A model generated the notes under the pieces. That model made no database searches. It had not been told where the DNA came from and saw only the letters and a list, made by a program, of their open reading frames with translations. A program made the position numbers and the translations under genes. Shown piece after piece: positions 8,976 to 17,199 of a stretch of DNA of 64,000 nucleotides (its first letter is position 1; the number at the start of each line of letters is the position of its first letter). Origin of the DNA: Lewinellaceae bacterium (lineage in GTDB: Bacteria; Bacteroidota; Bacteroidia; Chitinophagales; Saprospiraceae). The stretch lies in NCBI GenBank assembly GCA_020636435.1, contig JACJXX010000001.1:434001-498000 (forward strand), given 5' to 3'.

Positions 8976-10418
8976 ATGAAAAATAATCAATTGATTAAAT
9001 TGTTGAGCGCCTTGTCTCCAGAAGAACTGCGCGGGTTTTCTCGCTTTGTCCGCTCACCTAATGGTTGTGTTGGTCAAAGCCCTCTTAAGTTAATAAATAT
9101 ATTGAAAAAGTATTATCCCGACTTTTCTTCAGCTGCATTTCAAAAGGAAAAAGTATTCAGGCGGCTCTATCCCGGACAGCCTTTCAACAACAATTTGTTG
9201 AGGAAGGCCTGTTCGCGACTCAAACAACTGCTGGAAAACTATTTGATAGATTTGGAAATTCAGCGTGACACTTTCCTCCGCAAAAAACTACTGACCCGAG
9301 TCTATAGACAGAGGAATCTGCACCACTTTTTTGATAAGGGAGTGAAACAACTCGACAGCATCCTCCAGGCAGGACCAGGAAGGGGAATGGACTACCACCT
9401 GGAAATGTTTCTGCTTAACAAGGAAGTTTATTTTCATCCCGATACGGAAACTTTTTCTAGGCAGGTGGCGAGTCTAGACCGGTTGATGGAACACTTAGAC
9501 CGCTTTATCATGCTGAGCAAATTGTGTTTTTCTTCCGAGATGTTGAGTCGGAAAGCTTATCTGAACGACAACAAGGAGGTGTTATTACTGGAAGAAATCC
9601 TTCGGGAGGTCGGGCGGCTGCAGGATGGGGATGGGGTTTCCATTTACCACCTTTATGTCAACCTGATCCGGCTACAGGAAAAGGGAAGCGAAAATCTGCC
9701 GACCCTGCGTTTAACGGAAGAGCTGTTCAAAGAGGTAATTGAAATGATGAGTGAGGAAGAAAGGGACCTGATCTATAAGAACCTCATCAACTACGCTATT
9801 TCCAAATACCATGCGGGCCGACAGAAGTACGGAGAGCTAGTGTTCCGACTGTACGAGATTGCCATCCAGCACAACCTTATACTCCATAGAGGGTATATCT
9901 CGGTAGCTGCTTATACCAACGTGGCTGTGGTGGGCAGCATTCAGAAGCAATTCGATTGGACATGGGCCTTTATTCATGAGTACGATCAATACCTGAGATC
10001 AGACGAACGGGACAATGCTAAAAACCTGAGTCTGGCCTATTGGTATTTTCACCAGAATATGTTTGAACGTTCAGTGGAATACCTGCAACAAGTAAACTTT
10101 TCGGTTCCTTCCTACGGTCCCAGGACCCGCACTCTGCTTCTTAGGAATTTTTATGAATTGTACCGGCGGAATCCAAGTCAATATGATCATCTAATGGACC
10201 AAATCGATGCTTTCAGGCGGTACATGCAGCGAGACCAGTTACTCTCCAGACAGAAATCGGCTATCTACCTTAATTTCATCCATTTCCTTCCGAAGCTTAT
10301 CAATGCCGATCTCTTGGAAAAAGAGACCAGGAAAACCGAGCTTTTGCAGGAATTGAACGCCAGGCAGCCCATCATTGCCAAGCAATGGCTAGAGCAAAAA
10401 ATCGAGGAGTTAATGTGA
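8976..10418 (+). CDS. Conserved helical protein, paralogue of the gene at 44344-45795 (480 aa)
   Basis: I do not recognise a named family. The ATG at 8976 gives MKNNQLIKLLSALSPEE, which lines up with MKGKKLFALLSALDAEE at the start of the minus-strand protein at 44344-45795. An in-frame ATG at 8922 is rejected because it adds residues absent from the paralogue. Both proteins are all-helical, about 480 residues, with repeated leucine-rich helices (TPR-like in appearance), a common NNNLLRK/NDYKLRR block near residue 70 and a C-terminal KQWLEQKIEEL/RNWLQKKVAQL motif. There is no signal peptide or membrane helix, so it should be cytosolic. GC is clearly lower than in the metabolic genes, and it lies between two IS elements, which suggests the locus is accessory. 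Function unknown. Confidence 0.8.
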   Translation: MKNNQLIKLLSALSPEELRGFSRFVRSPNGCVGQSPLKLINILKKYYPDFSSAAFQKEKVFRRLYPGQPFNNNLLRKACSRLKQLLENYLIDLEIQRDTFLRKKLLTRVYRQRNLHHFFDKGVKQLDSILQAGPGRGMDYHLEMFLLNKEVYFHPDTETFSRQVASLDRLMEHLDRFIMLSKLCFSSEMLSRKAYLNDNKEVLLLEEILREVGRLQDGDGVSIYHLYVNLIRLQEKGSENLPTLRLTEELFKEVIEMMSEEERDLIYKNLINYAISKYHAGRQKYGELVFRLYEIAIQHNLILHRGYISVAAYTNVAVVGSIQKQFDWTWAFIHEYDQYLRSDERDNAKNLSLAYWYFHQNMFERSVEYLQQVNFSVPSYGPRTRTLLLRNFYELYRRNPSQYDHLMDQIDAFRRYMQRDQLLSRQKSAIYLNFIHFLPKLINADLLEKETRKTELLQELNARQPIIAKQWLEQKIEELM

Positions 10419-10481
10419 AGCAATCTAGATCACAAAAGGCCTGATGAAGGGCTAGAGCCTTTCTCCAGCACGGAATTTATT

Positions 10482-10640
10482 TTACTCCTTATTTTTATCG
10501 TCGCCTTTAGCCACTTCCCACCAGTCATATGCGCAGTTTGTTATTTCGATTAGCAGGATTAACTTTTCGATGGTACTGTCGCTGCTCCAAAACGCTATAT
10601 TGAGGAGGACTAGCAAGAGCAAATATGACCAGTTTTTCAT
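10482..10640 (-). CDS. Small membrane protein, hypothetical (52 aa)
   Basis: The ATG at 10640 gives MKNWSYLLLLVLLNIAFW, a good hydrophobic N-terminus. A longer frame from 10694 would place 18 charged residues before it and is less likely. A second mildly hydrophobic stretch (KLILLIEITNCAYDWW) follows and the tail is charged (KGDDKNKE). It could be a one- or two-helix inner-membrane peptide. It lies 111 bp downstream of a possible double-glycine leader peptide on the same strand. No family is recognised. Confidence 0.45.
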   Translation of the reverse strand: MKNWSYLLLLVLLNIAFWSSDSTIEKLILLIEITNCAYDWWEVAKGDDKNKE

Positions 10641-10751
10641 AGTATTTTTTTTTGACCGATCCTGTTCAAGAAAGGTGCAGGATACCTTAAACAATGGTCA
10701 GCATCCGTTCTGTCAAGAAATGAGGTTATCGGACTTCAAGCAGGTGTCGAC

Positions 10752-10919
10752 TCAACCGTCGATTACATCTTCTGAACCTATAAAAGTAGCAGTTCGAGGA
10801 GCCACGACGTTTCCGCCAGTAATTTTCTTTTGCTCTTTAATGGACAGGCAGTGCAACCGTTTGCCGATGAGGAATTCCTTAATATTATTCACGGGGACGA
10901 CTTTTTTCTTAGTGTTCAC
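10752..10919 (-). CDS. Possible double-glycine-leader peptide precursor (55 aa, GTG start)
   Basis: On the minus strand a frame closed by TGA at 10754-10752 ends with LSIKEQKKITGG followed by NVVAPRTATFIGSEDVIDG. The LS-x2-E-x-KKI-x-GG block resembles double-glycine leaders of Bacteroidota natural-product precursors (TIGR04149-like), which are cut after GG by peptidase-containing ABC transporters. The best start is the GTG at 10919 (NTKKKVVPVNNIKEFL), but the frame stays open for about 25 codons upstream with no ATG. No modification enzyme or transporter is visible nearby. It could be a relic of a precursor gene or chance. Confidence 0.35.
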   Translation of the reverse strand: MNTKKKVVPVNNIKEFLIGKRLHCLSIKEQKKITGGNVVAPRTATFIGSEDVIDG

Positions 10920-11566
10920 GAGTAATACAATTTTGAGCTTACCATAAGTAAGCAGGTGAAAAACATCGGTAAGTGATGTGTTAAAATTCCAGGTCGATCA
11001 ATAGTATCTGCTGCCAGGGGTGGCTTTTTACGGCAGTTAGCTCTATCCAATAGCGATTACACTATAAAAGATGATGTTAGGAGACAAAATCTTGCTAAAT
11101 CCGTCGTTTTTTCTAGTCGGCAGAGGTTATGTTGAACTTTCGGTTGCCACGTGGGGAAGGTTTTTACTATTGAAAAGCGGTCGAGGAAAAGTTGGAAGGA
11201 ACTAAGATCGACGCACTGGCATTATTTGGCGGGAAACGAATAATGAAAAGAGAAGGGTAGAAAGAGAGAAAAAAGGCTTTAGGGTTTAGCAGCCGACCCG
11301 AGAGTGTGTTCAGGTAAGTTTCAGTAACTACTGGGAAGATTTCCCTGCCAACCTGACTACAATCAGAATTCAGCATTTGGTCATGTACTTTGTGCATCCT
11401 GAGGAGGCTCAACCGGTTAGCGTTACCCACTTTTACTTTACTCCTAATAGCGGAACTGTTACTTTGTTTAGTTGGTAGTGCCACAACTATCAATGTACTT
11501 ATCAGCACATGCGTGGAGGGAATGCCAGTAGCTGGATGCCAATCGTAGATCAATCTCCATTCGAAC
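10920..11566. other. Low-coding-potential region left of the IS1634-type element
   Basis: About 650 bp without a convincing gene. A 128-codon minus-strand frame (11167-11553) is Ser/Asn-rich without conserved blocks. Short plus-strand pieces near 11130-11245 look protein-like but are broken by stops. The stretch is probably decayed accessory DNA. Confidence 0.4.
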
Positions 11567-13567
11567 CTAGCGTGAGTTTACTACGGCGGCCAGCCAATAA
11601 CAAGTTTCGCACGTACATAGGCCGCTGATAATAAGGGTGTTACGAGGGCAGGGCGGCAGCGAATTTTGTATATACTAACTAATTTTTTAGAACCTCTTGA
11701 TTAATTCATTGATTGTCAGTAAATTGCTGTTTTATCTACACAAGCGTATATACTAACAATGGCAAGCTTGGTACAAAAGACGGTCAAAGGCTATAAATAC
11801 TGGTACATAGTAGAAAGCCGCCGCGTTAACGGCAAGCCCCGGCCTCTGGTAATCGAATACCTCGGCACGGCCGACAAGTTGTTAGAACGCTTAAGGCAAT
11901 GCCCCGAAAACGCAAGCCTAAAATCTTATGCTTATGGGGACGTTGCCGGCCTGCTGTCCATAGCCCAGCGCTTAAACGTTGCCGCGACGATCAACAAATA
12001 TATTGATTGGCGCCGAAAAAATTCCCCTAAACAGCCCATCAGGAATAATTTAACAGCAGGCGCCACTTATTTATTGGGCGCCGTCGGGCGTTCCTGCATG
12101 ATGACGAGCAAAAGGGGATGGCATGAGTGGGCCAGGACAACCGCCTTAGAATATTTGCTGCGAGCGGATTTCAGTAAAGTCGACAGCCAGCATTTCTGGG
12201 ACCTAATGGATGCCTTGCCCGAAGAAAATATCCCAAAAATCGAACGGGAAATAATGGACGCAGCCTTTAAGGAATTTGACATAAAGACGGATGCTCTGTT
12301 TTATGACGCTACTAATTTCTTTACGTTTATCTCCACGGCCAACACCCGCAACACGCTGGCGCAACGAGGCAAGAACAAACAAAAACGCCACGACTTGCGG
12401 CAAGTAGGCATGGCCCTGGTGGTGAGCAAAGAGGATCAAATCCCTTTATTCCACCACACTTACCAAGGCAATTTGAATGACGTAACCATATTCGAAAGCG
12501 TAATAAAAGACATAAGCAAGCGCATAAAAAACATAGGCCTTGATATTAGCCGGCATACTTTTGTCTTGGACAGGGGCAACAACTCAAAAGCTAATTTTGG
12601 GATAATACAAAGCCTGGAGTTGTTTTACGTTGGCGCGCTCAGCCCGGCAAACCATAAGGAATTAGTATTGGAAGCGATGGAAGCCCTCAGCGGCAAAACC
12701 ACAGAAGAGGGCCAGCCCAATTTTTACCGGGCTAAAGCCCAGGTTTGGGGCGCAGAAAGGACGGTAGTTGCCTTCATCTCAGAGAAACTTAAAGAAGGCC
12801 AGGCCAGGGGCATCCATTCGATGCTCGCTAAAAAAGAAAAGCAGTTGGCCAAGCTCCAAAACAAGCTCAAGGAGCCAAATGCCAAAAAACGAAACCGCAA
12901 ACAATTGGTTGCCCAAATTGGCAACATCCTAAAAACAAAACAAGCCAAAGGATTAATAGAATGGGAGCTAAAATGGAAAAGAAAAGGCCGCTATGAATTA
13001 AGCTTTCAAATAAAGAGCCAGGAAACCGAAAAGCTGGAAGCGGCATTCGGCCTGAGGATATTAATGACAAACCGGCATAGCTGGAGCACCGATGAAATAA
13101 TTGAGGCTTATTACGGGCAATCCAACGTCGAAAAGGCTTTTAAGGAATTGAAAAACCCTTATCATTTAACCGTGAAACCCCAATACCATTGGACGGACCA
13201 AAAAATCAAAGTACATAATTTTATTTGCGTCTTAGGCTATTTGCTGGCCTCGCTGCTCTGCAAGGAAGCGCGCGACAAAGCAAATTATAAAGGCAGCATC
13301 AATACCTTGTTAAACAAGCTGAAAAATGTCCGCCTTGGAACTGTCTTAACCAATAATAATAAAGGCGGAAAAATAAAAGTTGAACATAAAATCGAAGAAA
13401 TGTCAAGCGAGGAGCAAGTATTGTTTAACGCTCTTGGCTTGCAAAAAAACCTCCATGCAGGAGTAAAAATCAAGGGTGTTAGTATATACAACTGAAACCG
13501 CTGCAATAAACTGTTATTCAGTGGATTAAACCTCTTTTTTTGGAACGCCGTAGTAAACTCACGCTAG
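11567..13567 (+). mobile_element. IS1634-family element, bounded by a 22-bp perfect inverted repeat
   Basis: A 22-bp sequence beginning CTAGCGTGAG at 11567-11588 recurs exactly inverted at 13546-13567, enclosing the transposase gene and 2.0 kb in all. Inside is a second inverted pair, TTGTATATACTAAC at 11666-11679 and its reverse complement at 13478-13491, with a direct copy of its 12-bp core at 11746-11757. No target duplication is evident outside the 22-bp repeats. Which pair is the true IS end is unresolved. Confidence 0.6.
11759..13495 (+). CDS. IS1634-family DDE transposase (578 aa)
   Basis: The N-terminus (MASLVQKTVKGYKYWYIVESRRVNGKPR, EYLGTADKLLERL) is characteristic of IS1634 transposases. 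The DDE core includes DALFYDATNFFTF, HTFVLDRGNNSKANFG and the YYGQSNVEKAFKELKNP glutamate region. The frame is intact and full length, so the element may be mobile. The final codons overlap the inner inverted repeat: the stop at 13493-13495 lies 2 bp past it. The coding region is AT-richer than the chromosomal genes, consistent with recent arrival. Confidence 0.92.
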   Translation: MASLVQKTVKGYKYWYIVESRRVNGKPRPLVIEYLGTADKLLERLRQCPENASLKSYAYGDVAGLLSIAQRLNVAATINKYIDWRRKNSPKQPIRNNLTAGATYLLGAVGRSCMMTSKRGWHEWARTTALEYLLRADFSKVDSQHFWDLMDALPEENIPKIEREIMDAAFKEFDIKTDALFYDATNFFTFISTANTRNTLAQRGKNKQKRHDLRQVGMALVVSKEDQIPLFHHTYQGNLNDVTIFESVIKDISKRIKNIGLDISRHTFVLDRGNNSKANFGIIQSLELFYVGALSPANHKELVLEAMEALSGKTTEEGQPNFYRAKAQVWGAERTVVAFISEKLKEGQARGIHSMLAKKEKQLAKLQNKLKEPNAKKRNRKQLVAQIGNILKTKQAKGLIEWELKWKRKGRYELSFQIKSQETEKLEAAFGLRILMTNRHSWSTDEIIEAYYGQSNVEKAFKELKNPYHLTVKPQYHWTDQKIKVHNFICVLGYLLASLLCKEARDKANYKGSINTLLNKLKNVRLGTVLTNNNKGGKIKVEHKIEEMSSEEQVLFNALGLQKNLHAGVKIKGVSIYN

Positions 13568-13674
13568 AAGAGAGGGAAATCCGTAGACGATTCCGGGATG
13601 GGGAAATTAAGAATATTTTGTTTGAGATTAATTATGAAGGGAAGCTGCCGACACGTAGTAGTGGCACTCTCCTT

Positions 13675-13963
13675 CATTTAAAAAAATCCAAATCCTGCGC
13701 CAGCCGCGCACTATCCAGCCCACTCGCCCTTAGGTATACCCGCAGCGTCTCCGCATTCTCTCACCCACCCAGGTCGGCAATCGTATTCAGGCTGGCACCC
13801 TCCAGATAGAGGTTGGTGGCGGCGCTGCGTCGGGCGGTGTGGGTAGTTACCAGCCTGCTTTTCGGAAAAACCTGATCGCCCTGGGCGACGATTTGGTTGA
13901 TCCCAGCCAGCGCGCAGATGTTTTTCAGTTCCCAGTTGGCCTGCTGGCTGCTGGAGAAGTTCT
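13675..13963 (-). pseudogene. Tyrosine recombinase (phage-type integrase) C-terminal remnant
   Basis: Read on the minus strand, one frame gives NWELKNICALAGINQIVAQG, then HTARRSAATNLYLEGASLNTIADLGG, an in-frame TGA (13763-13761), then ENAETLRVYLRASGLD and a stop at 13677-13675. HTARR holds the catalytic His/Arg of box II, and the Tyr in RVYLR is where the nucleophile belongs. Bacteroidota integrases have this block (HTARRSFATNLY...). The TGA probably replaced a tryptophan codon (TGG), and the upstream part is cut off by a TAG at 13964-13962. About 95 codons survive. It marks an old integration hot spot beside the IS1634-type element. Confidence 0.75.
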
Positions 13964-14388
13964 ACTGGGATGAGGATAAACAGGAGGTAGTATCCTACAG
14001 TAAAAAACACCTACTTCCCAATGTATTGGTTCAGGTCATAGATGAAATCAATTAGGCTCTAAGATGGCTGAGTGATGTATAAGTTGTGTTGGAAAAAGGA
14101 CATAAATCAGAACTGGATTTCGTGGATATGTAACTCTCGCGTACCCGATGACTGTTATTACTGATTACAAGGGGGAGCTATTTAACATAATAATTTATTG
14201 CTTGCCGGGCTATAAGCCTTTGTTTATAGGGGTTTAGATTTTTCCTATAACATATCTTATGTTTATTAAACTCTATTCTAAAAAATTTCCGTAAGAATCT
14301 ACACCTCCTCAATAGTCGCCTCGTTCAAAATCTGAAGTCGCCACTTCTGGCCACATTCCTATTAGTTTAGAGAATTTCCCCCATCCCC
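13964..14388. other. Decayed intergenic region
   Basis: No intact gene is seen. A plus-strand fragment around 13966-14055 (FYWDEDKQEVV, then VLVQVIDEIN and a stop) looks like the tail of a lost protein. The rest is AT-rich without clear promoters or hairpins. Confidence 0.35.
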
Positions 14389-15300
14389 CTACTCCACCCC
14401 CCCGATCAAATTCGGATAATCCGTAATGATGCCATCCACGCCCAGGGCGATCAGCGCTTTCATAGCAGTGGTGTCGTTCACCGTCCAGGGAATGAGCGCC
14501 ATGCCCTTTTCGTGCACGGTTTTTACCACGTTGGCAGTGACCAGTTTATAGTAAGGGCTGTAAGCGCCGGGCGTATAGCCCAGCTCATTCAGGTTGGCAT
14601 CCACTCCGTGAGCGTTTTCAATCAGCAGGGCGGTGAAAATCTGCGGGTCCATCCGGTGGAGTTGCTGGAGGGGGCGGACGTCGAAGGATTGGATGCAACT
14701 CCAATCTTTGATGCCCAGGCGGGCAATCTCCTCCAGCACCAGGCGGGCGAAGGTTTCCGGGCCGGGAGCTTTGACGCCGTCGTAAGCCGGCTCCAGCTTG
14801 ATCTCGATGTTGTAGCGGGGCCGGGGGCGGCCTTTTTCCTGGCAGTATTGCTCTACCGCCTGCACCACTTCGCTCAGCAGGGGCTTATGGGCGGGCTGGG
14901 CCTTTTGTTCGGGGAAGCGCTCGTTGCCGCGGCTGCCGCAGTCGTACTGCCGGATGGAATCGTAAGGCATCTGGTAGAACAGCAAATCCTCTTCTTCACT
15001 TTCCAACACCGGCCGCCCGTCCGGATGGCTGCAGATGTGGTGCGACATCCAGGGCTCGTGGGAGACGACCAACTGGCTGTCCCGGCTCACCGCCAGGTCC
15101 AGCTCCAGTGTCTTGACCTGGGGATATTCCAGGGCCTTGAGAAAGGCCGGCACGGTATTCTCGGGCAACAGGCCGCGGGCGCCGCGGTGGCCCTGCCAGT
15201 CGAAGGTAGCTGCTTTTTCGGCATCCATGTCTTTTCGGGTTGCGGGTTCGGTACAGGAAAAAAGGGCGGCCAGCAGGCCGAAGGTTAACAGGAAACGCAT
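14389..15300 (-). CDS. Glycerophosphodiester phosphodiesterase, lipoprotein (303 aa)
   Basis: The ATG at 15300 gives MRFLLTFGLLAALFSC, an SPII signal with lipobox LFSC; longer frames upstream are rejected. The GDPD family signature follows: GHRGARGLLPENTVPAFLKAL (catalytic His/Arg and the metal-binding Glu), then LELDLAVSRDSQLVVSHEP with the second His, and near the C-terminus VNDTTAMKALIALGVDGIITDYP. It hydrolyses glycerophosphodiesters to glycerol 3-phosphate and an alcohol, here outside the cytoplasm. It follows rnfA by 210 bp on the same strand and could be the last gene of that transcript, though a functional link to Rnf is not obvious. Confidence 0.9.
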   Translation of the reverse strand: MRFLLTFGLLAALFSCTEPATRKDMDAEKAATFDWQGHRGARGLLPENTVPAFLKALEYPQVKTLELDLAVSRDSQLVVSHEPWMSHHICSHPDGRPVLESEEEDLLFYQMPYDSIRQYDCGSRGNERFPEQKAQPAHKPLLSEVVQAVEQYCQEKGRPRPRYNIEIKLEPAYDGVKAPGPETFARLVLEEIARLGIKDWSCIQSFDVRPLQQLHRMDPQIFTALLIENAHGVDANLNELGYTPGAYSPYYKLVTANVVKTVHEKGMALIPWTVNDTTAMKALIALGVDGIITDYPNLIGGVE

Positions 15301-15509
15301 GGGGCGGATTTTGTTGTAAATGTAGGATTTTAATCCGAAAAAGGGGCGCTTTTCGGCCGCTACGCCTTGAAGTCGTTTCAACTCGTACGCAGGGTTTTGG
15401 TTTCCCAATTCGCGCTGATCCGCTGCATCCGCGCCAATCCCTGCTGCTCGCCAGCTCGCTGGCAGGCAGGCGTGTTCCATTGCTCCATCCTGTCAATCCC
15501 CCAATCCCC

Positions 15510-16091
15510 TCACCCTGCCGCGCTAAACAACCCCGCAAACCCCATAAACGCCATCGACAAGATCCCCGCGATGATCAGGTTCAGCGCCGTGCCCTCGATG
15601 AGCTTGGGGATGTCCAGCACCTTGGTTTCTTCCCGGATGCCGGCCAGCAGCACCAGCGCCAGGGTGACGCCGCCGCCGGCGCCCAGGGCGTAGAACAGCC
15701 CTTCCACCAGGCCGTATCCTTTATTGGTGGCGAAAAGCGCCAGCCCCAGGATGGCGCAGTTGGTCGTGATCAGCGGCAGGAAGATGCCCAGGGCGCGGAA
15801 CAGGTCGGGGCTGAGCTTCTTCACCGCCATCTCCACAAACTGCACGGTGCTGGCGATGACGATGATGAAGCTGATCAGCCGCAGGTAGGGCGCGTAGGGC
15901 AACACGAAGGTGTTCAGCCCCCAGGCGCAGACTGCGGTGATGAGCATGACGAAGATGTTGGCCAGCCCCAGGCGGAAGGCCGTCTCCAGCCGGCCGGAAA
16001 CGCCAAGGAAGGGGCAAAGGCCCAGGAAGTAGGCCAGGGTGAAGTTATTGATCAGCAGGGCGGAGATGAATATCCATATAAGGTCTTGCAT
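15510..16091 (-). CDS. rnfA: Rnf complex subunit RnfA (193 aa)
   Basis: This six-helix inner-membrane protein carries typical RnfA/NqrE blocks: LLINNFTLAYFLGLCPFLGVS at the N-terminus and LPLITTNCAILGLALF in the middle, each with a membrane cysteine of the type that binds the RnfA/RnfE intramembrane iron-sulfur centre. Length and start match the family. It is the last of the rnf genes in the order B-C-D-G-E-A and is separated from rnfE by 362 bp of tandem repeats, an unusually wide gap for this operon. Confidence 0.95.
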   Translation of the reverse strand: MQDLIWIFISALLINNFTLAYFLGLCPFLGVSGRLETAFRLGLANIFVMLITAVCAWGLNTFVLPYAPYLRLISFIIVIASTVQFVEMAVKKLSPDLFRALGIFLPLITTNCAILGLALFATNKGYGLVEGLFYALGAGGGVTLALVLLAGIREETKVLDIPKLIEGTALNLIIAGILSMAFMGFAGLFSAAG

Positions 16092-16099
16092 GGCTTCAC

Positions 16100-16211
16100 G
16101 GTTTCATTGTTGGATGGTTTCATTGTTGGACGGTTTCATTGTTGGATGGTTTCATTGTTGGATGGTTTCATTGTTGGACGGTTTCATTGTTGGATGGTTT
16201 CATTGTTGGAT
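16100..16211. repeat. Seven tandem copies of a 16-bp unit between rnfE and rnfA
   Basis: The unit GGTTTCATTGTTGGAT (last base T or C) is repeated seven times without interruption, just upstream of rnfA. It can be read through as repeating peptides (WMVSLLDGFIVG), but this follows from the 16-bp period and is not a gene. Such tracts are prone to copy-number change. Confidence 0.9.
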
Positions 16212-16244
16212 GGCTGGCAAAGCCAAACAATGGTGGCAAGTCGT

Positions 16245-16362
16245 TATTTTTATAATCGTTATTAATATAATCATTACTTTTATAATCATTATAAACATAA
16301 TCGTTATAAACATAATCGTTATAAAAGTAATCGTTATAAAAGTAATCGTTATAAAAGTAACG
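16245..16362. repeat. AT-rich 16-bp-period repeats
   Basis: Imperfect tandem copies of TAATCGTTATAAAAGT (variants with ATAAACA and AATCATTA) fill the rest of the rnfE-rnfA gap. The period is again 16 bp although the sequence is unrelated to the neighbouring tract. Confidence 0.85.
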
Positions 16363-16453
16363 GTTTTATCGCCAGTCCTCGCTCCTTTTCAGGCTTAGGC
16401 TTGACAAGTTTTTCCGAAGCAACCTTCCCGCAAAATTGTCAAGTCTTTTCAAT

Positions 16454-17125
16454 TCAAAGAAACTCCCTCGCCTCTTCGTACTGCGTGCTCGCCCTTTCCT
16501 TCTTCTCCTTGCGCCGCTTATGCAGCCAGTTAAAAAACAGCAGCAGGAACCCCAGGGTGAAGAAACCGCCCGGAGGCATGATCATGATGACCCAGGGCTC
16601 GAAGCCGGCGCCGAAGAGCGGTATGTTGAACAGGCTGCCGCTGCCGAGTATTTCCCGGATGACGCCGATGCAGAGCAGGGCGAAAGTAAAACCCAAACTC
16701 ATGCCCAGGGCGTCGGCCAGGGCCAGCCTGATGCTGTTCTTGGAAGCAAAGGCTTCCTGCCGGCCCAGGATCAGGCAGTTTACCACGATCAGGGCAATGA
16801 AGGCTCCGAGTTCTTTGTGCACCTGCGGCACCATGGCGGCCAGCATGAAATCCACCACCGTCACGAAGGTGGCGATGATGATGATGAAGGTGGTGATCCG
16901 CACCTGCTTGGGAATGGCGTTGCGCAGGCTCGATACCAGCAGGCTGGAAAAGAACAGCACGAAGGTCGTCGCCAGGCCCATCGCCAGGCTGTTGATGGCC
17001 GTGTTGGTCACCGCCAGGGTCGGGCACATGCCCAGCACGGCTACGAACACGGGGTTCTCCTTCCAGATGCCTTTGAGGAATTCTTCGGCGGTGCGGTTGT
17101 TTTGTATGCTTGCGGGTTGGTTCAT
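16454..17125 (-). CDS. rnfE: Rnf complex subunit RnfE (223 aa)
   Basis: The ATG at 17125 (MNQPASIQNN) is preferred; a longer frame from 17194 would translate the upstream microsatellite. The family blocks are present: NPVFVAVLGMCPTLAVTNTAINSLAMG and GAFIALIVVNCLILGRQEAFASKN, each with a membrane cysteine matching those of RnfA, and six hydrophobic helices. RnfE pairs with RnfA to form the membrane core that passes electrons across the inner membrane. The tail is basic (NWLHKRRKEKKERA), as expected on the cytoplasmic side. Confidence 0.95.
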   Translation of the reverse strand: MNQPASIQNNRTAEEFLKGIWKENPVFVAVLGMCPTLAVTNTAINSLAMGLATTFVLFFSSLLVSSLRNAIPKQVRITTFIIIIATFVTVVDFMLAAMVPQVHKELGAFIALIVVNCLILGRQEAFASKNSIRLALADALGMSLGFTFALLCIGVIREILGSGSLFNIPLFGAGFEPWVIMIMPPGGFFTLGFLLLFFNWLHKRRKEKKERASTQYEEAREFL

Positions 17126-17135
17126 GAGTTGTGAT

Positions 17136-17172
17136 GGTTCGATGGTTCGATGGTTCGATGGTTCGATGGTTC
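17136..17172. repeat. 8-bp microsatellite GGTTCGAT, five copies
   Basis: Tandem GGTTCGAT units fill the spacer between rnfG and rnfE, only 11 bp from the rnfE start. Changes in copy number would alter the leader directly in front of rnfE. Confidence 0.85.
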
Positions 17173-17199
17173 GGCTGCGACAGCGCAACCCCAAACCGC

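Noticed and set aside
11167..11553. 128-codon minus-strand frame in the accessory island
   Set aside because: Ser/Asn-rich, no conserved blocks, no start signal; probably chance.
13540..13809. 89-codon plus-strand frame starting MERRSKLTLEEREIRRRF
   Set aside because: The first part overlaps the 22-bp inverted repeat and the rest is antisense to the integrase remnant; at most a relic.
16039..16265. Repetitive peptide frames WMVSLLDGFIVG
   Set aside because: Produced by a 16-bp DNA repeat that cycles through frames; no start context or conservation expected.
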